Below are positions 5,738 to 7,954 of a DNA stretch of 7,954 bases, one piece after another. The DNA is from Bacteroidota bacterium (lineage in GTDB: Bacteria > Bacteroidota > Bacteroidia > NS11-12g > UBA9320). The notes beneath the pieces were generated by a model. That model saw nothing but the letters and a program-made list of their open reading frames with translations. It was not told the DNA's origin and did not search any database. The stretch covers positions 1-7,954 of the forward strand of contig DNHN01000278.1 of assembly GCA_003485825.1 (NCBI GenBank), in the 5' to 3' direction. Both the position numbers and the translations under genes were made by a program. Positions within the stretch are counted from its first letter, which is position 1, and each line of letters begins with the position of its first letter.

Positions 5738-7297
5738 ATGCGTAAAATCAAGATACTATGGGCAGACGATGAAATAGACCATCTGAAGTCTCACATCTTT
5801 TTCTTAGAGGAAAAAGGGTATGAAATAACTACTGTAACGAATGGTTTAGATGCTACTGATAAAGTAAAAGAAAATCATTATGACGTGGTTTTTTTAGATG
5901 AAAATATGCCGGGTATATCTGGTCTAGAAGCCCTTAAAATCATAAAAGAAATAGAAAATAATCTTCCTGTAGTCATGATTACGAAAAGCGAGGAAGACCA
6001 TATTATGGAGGATGCCATCGGAAGTAAGATAGCTGATTACTTGATTAAACCTGTGAATCCACGTCAGATACTTAGTACAATCAAGAAATTGACGGATGGT
6101 AAGCGCCTAGAGACAGAGAGCGTAACTCAAAGGTACCAACAGGATTTTAGAAATATAGGTATGGCTTTTATGGACTATATGGATTGGTCTAAGTGGAAGG
6201 ATATGTACAAGAAGCTGGTCTACTGGGAGATAGAGATGGCTAATTCGGACGAGACGGGGATGGAAGAGATACTTAAAACCCAGAAACAAGAAGGGAATAG
6301 GGAATTTAGTAAGTACATCAAGAAAAACTATCTCAATTTTATACATAATAGCCAGCCAAGCGAAGAGGCTCCTATGATGTCCCATAACTTAATGAAAAAT
6401 GGTATCCTGCCTCAGAAAAAGAAAGGAGAGCCATTTTTTCTACTGCTACTGGATAACCTAAGATTTGATCAGTGGAAGGTCATCCAAAAAGAAATAAGTA
6501 ACTACTACAGAGTGGTTAATGAGGACATGTACATGAGCATTCTTCCTACAACAACTCAGTATGCACGTAATGCCATTTTTAGTGGATTGATGCCATTGGA
6601 TATAGAAAAGAGATTTGGTGATAAGTGGAGTAATGATGAGGAAGAAGGGGGTAAGAACCTTTATGAATCTCATTTTCAAGATGATTTATTCAAACGTTTA
6701 AAGACGGGCTATAATCCGAAGTATATTAAAGTCACTAATCTCAATAATGCAAAGGCAATGGTAGAGCAATTGCCAAACTTGATAAATGAGGAGTTCGTTA
6801 CAATAGTGTACAATTTTATCGATACACTCTCTCATGCACGAACAGATTCAAAGATTGTTCGTGAATTAGCTGAAAATGAATCTGCATATAGAGCATTGAC
6901 GCTCAGTTGGTTTGAGCATTCGCCACTGTTGGAAACTATCCGCTACTTAAGTAGTAAAAATGTGAAGCTGGTCATCACTACCGATCATGGCAGTGTGCGT
7001 GTAGATAGCACGGTAAAGGTTCAGGGAGATAAATATACTACAACTAACCTTAGGTATAAAACAGGTTGTAGAATTAGTTACAATGAGAAAGAAGTATTTG
7101 AAGTGAAAAATCCTCACGACGCCTTGTTACCAAAGCAGCACATGAGCAGCAGTTATATTTTTAGCAGGGAGAGTGATTTTTTCGTGTATCCTAACAACTT
7201 AAACCATTATGCCAAGTACTACAAAGATACTTTTCAGCACGGTGGTATTAGTATGGAGGAAATGATGATTCCGATCATTACACTAGAGCCTAAATAG
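5738..7297 (+). CDS. porX: PorX-like response regulator with PglZ effector domain
   Basis: PorX is the orphan response regulator that, with the histidine kinase PorY, controls the type IX secretion system in Bacteroidota. Residues 1 to about 120 are a receiver domain with acidic pocket Asp10/Asp11, phospho-acceptor Asp54 (F-L-D-E-N-M-P), Thr82 and Lys104 (K-P). A helical linker (about 125-225) leads to a PglZ domain of the alkaline-phosphatase superfamily. Its probable zinc ligands and nucleophile are present: Asp239 (L-L-D-N), Thr271 (L-P-T-T-T), Asp362 and His366 (I-D-T-L-S-H), Asp416-His417 (T-T-D-H-G), His501 (Q-H-G-G). P. gingivalis PorX is reported to be a zinc-dependent phosphodiesterase acting on oligonucleotides, and this copy looks catalytically complete. 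The length of 519 residues matches the family. There is no DNA-binding domain. The ATG at 5738 begins the typical R-K-I-K-I-L-W-A-D-D-E. tsaE follows after six bases. Confidence 0.95.
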   Translation: MRKIKILWADDEIDHLKSHIFFLEEKGYEITTVTNGLDATDKVKENHYDVVFLDENMPGISGLEALKIIKEIENNLPVVMITKSEEDHIMEDAIGSKIADYLIKPVNPRQILSTIKKLTDGKRLETESVTQRYQQDFRNIGMAFMDYMDWSKWKDMYKKLVYWEIEMANSDETGMEEILKTQKQEGNREFSKYIKKNYLNFIHNSQPSEEAPMMSHNLMKNGILPQKKKGEPFFLLLLDNLRFDQWKVIQKEISNYYRVVNEDMYMSILPTTTQYARNAIFSGLMPLDIEKRFGDKWSNDEEEGGKNLYESHFQDDLFKRLKTGYNPKYIKVTNLNNAKAMVEQLPNLINEEFVTIVYNFIDTLSHARTDSKIVRELAENESAYRALTLSWFEHSPLLETIRYLSSKNVKLVITTDHGSVRVDSTVKVQGDKYTTTNLRYKTGCRISYNEKEVFEVKNPHDALLPKQHMSSSYIFSRESDFFVYPNNLNHYAKYYKDTFQHGGISMEEMMIPIITLEPK

Positions 7298-7303
7298 GTA
7301 AAC

Positions 7304-7723
7304 ATGAAGTTTTCGTACTGTTTACATGAGAATGAAAATCCAGCATTGGATTACCTCTCCGAGCTGTTGGCTACAGGAAAGCATATCGTCTTGCTTACGG
7401 GAGACCTTGGTGCAGGTAAAACGACCTTTGTTCAGCATTTCTTAAATCGATATTTTGATGAACCTGTAGCAGTAGATAGTCCTACCTTTTCTATAGTAAA
7501 TAGCTATGACAGTGGAGGTACTGAGGTCCATCATTTTGATTTATACCGGTTGGAATCCCCCGAAGAGATTGAGGATATAGGATTTACGGAATACATAGAG
7601 TCTGGAGACCTTTGTTTTGTAGAGTGGCCAGAAAAAATTGCAGAGTTCTTGCCCACCGAGCATGTAGTTAGTCTGTCTATTTCCGTATCTTCGTCAGAAT
7701 GTCGCGATTACCACTTTTCATAG
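7304..7723 (+). CDS. tsaE: tRNA t6A biosynthesis ATPase TsaE
   Basis: TsaE is the small ATPase that works with TsaB and TsaD to place threonylcarbamoyl on A37 of tRNAs reading ANN codons, in the cytoplasm. The 139 residues are the usual size. Motifs in order are Walker A G-D-L-G-A-G-K-T-T (33-41), S-P-T-F (59-62) with the following I-V-N-S-Y, H-F-D-L-Y-R-L (77-83), a G-F-T-E-Y-I segment (93-98) and V-E-W-P-E-K-I (107-112). The ATG is six bases after the porX stop, so the two are probably co-transcribed, a pairing I recall from other Bacteroidota. The last 25 bases also encode the start of the next gene in another frame. Confidence 0.96.
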   Translation: MKFSYCLHENENPALDYLSELLATGKHIVLLTGDLGAGKTTFVQHFLNRYFDEPVAVDSPTFSIVNSYDSGGTEVHHFDLYRLESPEEIEDIGFTEYIESGDLCFVEWPEKIAEFLPTEHVVSLSISVSSSECRDYHFS

Positions 7724-7954
7724 CCACCCTGCTCATATCCCTAACGCTGTGGAGTCAGAATTACGAATACCGCATAGCGAAGCAGTGTGATCAGGTAGAC
7801 AGTGTATACCAGATTATAGAATCCTACCAAAATATTGGAATTAAAGAAACAGGTACACCAGGATTTGATAGTGCTACCCGTTGGTTGGCTGATAGATATA
7901 CTGCTTTGGGGTATCAACCTGTGCTTGACTCATTTTCATTCAACACGAATAAAT
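7699..7954 (+). CDS. Secreted M28-like metallopeptidase, N-terminal part
   Basis: An open frame starts with ATG at 7699 and runs 85 codons to the window end without a stop. It begins MSRLPLFIATLLISLTLWSQ, a Sec signal peptide with Arg3, a hydrophobic core at about 5-18 and probable cleavage near residues 19-20, so the product should leave the cytoplasm. Residues 46-81 (I-G-I-K-E-T-G-T-P-G-F-D then W-L-A-D-R-Y, L-G-Y and D-S-F) resemble the N-terminus of M28-family (aminopeptidase Y/S-like) zinc peptidases of Bacteroidota. The metal-binding residues lie beyond the window, so the family call is moderate. As a secreted protein next to porX it might be a type IX client, but the C-terminal sorting domain that would show this is not visible. 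The start overlaps tsaE by 25 bases. Confidence 0.65.
   Translation, partial: MSRLPLFIATLLISLTLWSQNYEYRIAKQCDQVDSVYQIIESYQNIGIKETGTPGFDSATRWLADRYTALGYQPVLDSFSFNTNK

Noticed and set aside
1..7954. Search for CRISPR arrays, insertion sequences, tRNA genes, phage genes or attachment sites
   Set aside because: No long spaced repeats, transposase or integrase frames, tRNA-like cloverleaf or terminal inverted repeats were seen. The window is filled by core genes in two operons.

Overview
The window reads as chromosomal DNA of a Bacteroidota bacterium, most likely in the Flavobacteriia or a close relative. The evidence is a fused LpxC-FabZ protein, a PorX-type REC-PglZ regulator (PorX is tied to the type IX secretion system), a DUF4920 lipoprotein, little Shine-Dalgarno signal, and AT-rich leaders with TAnnTTTG-like promoter boxes. 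Genus cannot be told from the sequence. There is no sign of a mobile element, prophage, CRISPR array, tRNA or rRNA. Coding density is very high, and the only sizeable non-coding stretch is 5620-5737.

Left-hand, minus-strand block (5619 down to 1): seven genes run in one direction, almost certainly as an operon. The order is an SAMHD1/YwfO-like HD-domain phosphohydrolase (4405-5619), lpxD (3347-4387), the lpxC/fabZ fusion (1954-3354), lpxA (1170-1952), a stand-alone ABC ATPase (565-1170), a DUF4920 lipoprotein (92-568), and the first 16 codons of a second lipoprotein cut by the window edge (1-48). From lpxD to the DUF4920 gene, each junction is an overlap or a 1-base gap. LpxA, LpxC and LpxD carry out the first three committed steps of lipid A synthesis (O-acylation, deacetylation, N-acylation), and FabZ feeds the hydroxyacyl-ACP pool they draw on. 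The HD gene and lpxD appear to start with TTG; the other complete genes start with ATG.

Right-hand, plus-strand block (5738 to the end): a PorX homologue (5738-7297), tsaE (7304-7723, tRNA t6A synthesis), and the start of a secreted protein that looks like an M28-family metallopeptidase (7699 to beyond the window). The latter starts inside the last 25 bases of tsaE. The HD/lpx and porX/tsaE transcripts diverge from the 118-base region 5620-5737, which holds two small palindromes built on TTGC/GCAA and Bacteroidota-style promoter candidates in both directions.

Most of this is conserved core biology. The parts worth a second look are the regular seven-copy ATTG array at 47-89, the divergent palindromic promoter region, the two TTG starts, the ABC ATPase with unusual Q- and H-loops, and the head-to-head pairing of two predicted metal-dependent nucleotide-cleaving proteins (HD and PorX-PglZ). 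No entirely new system is evident.
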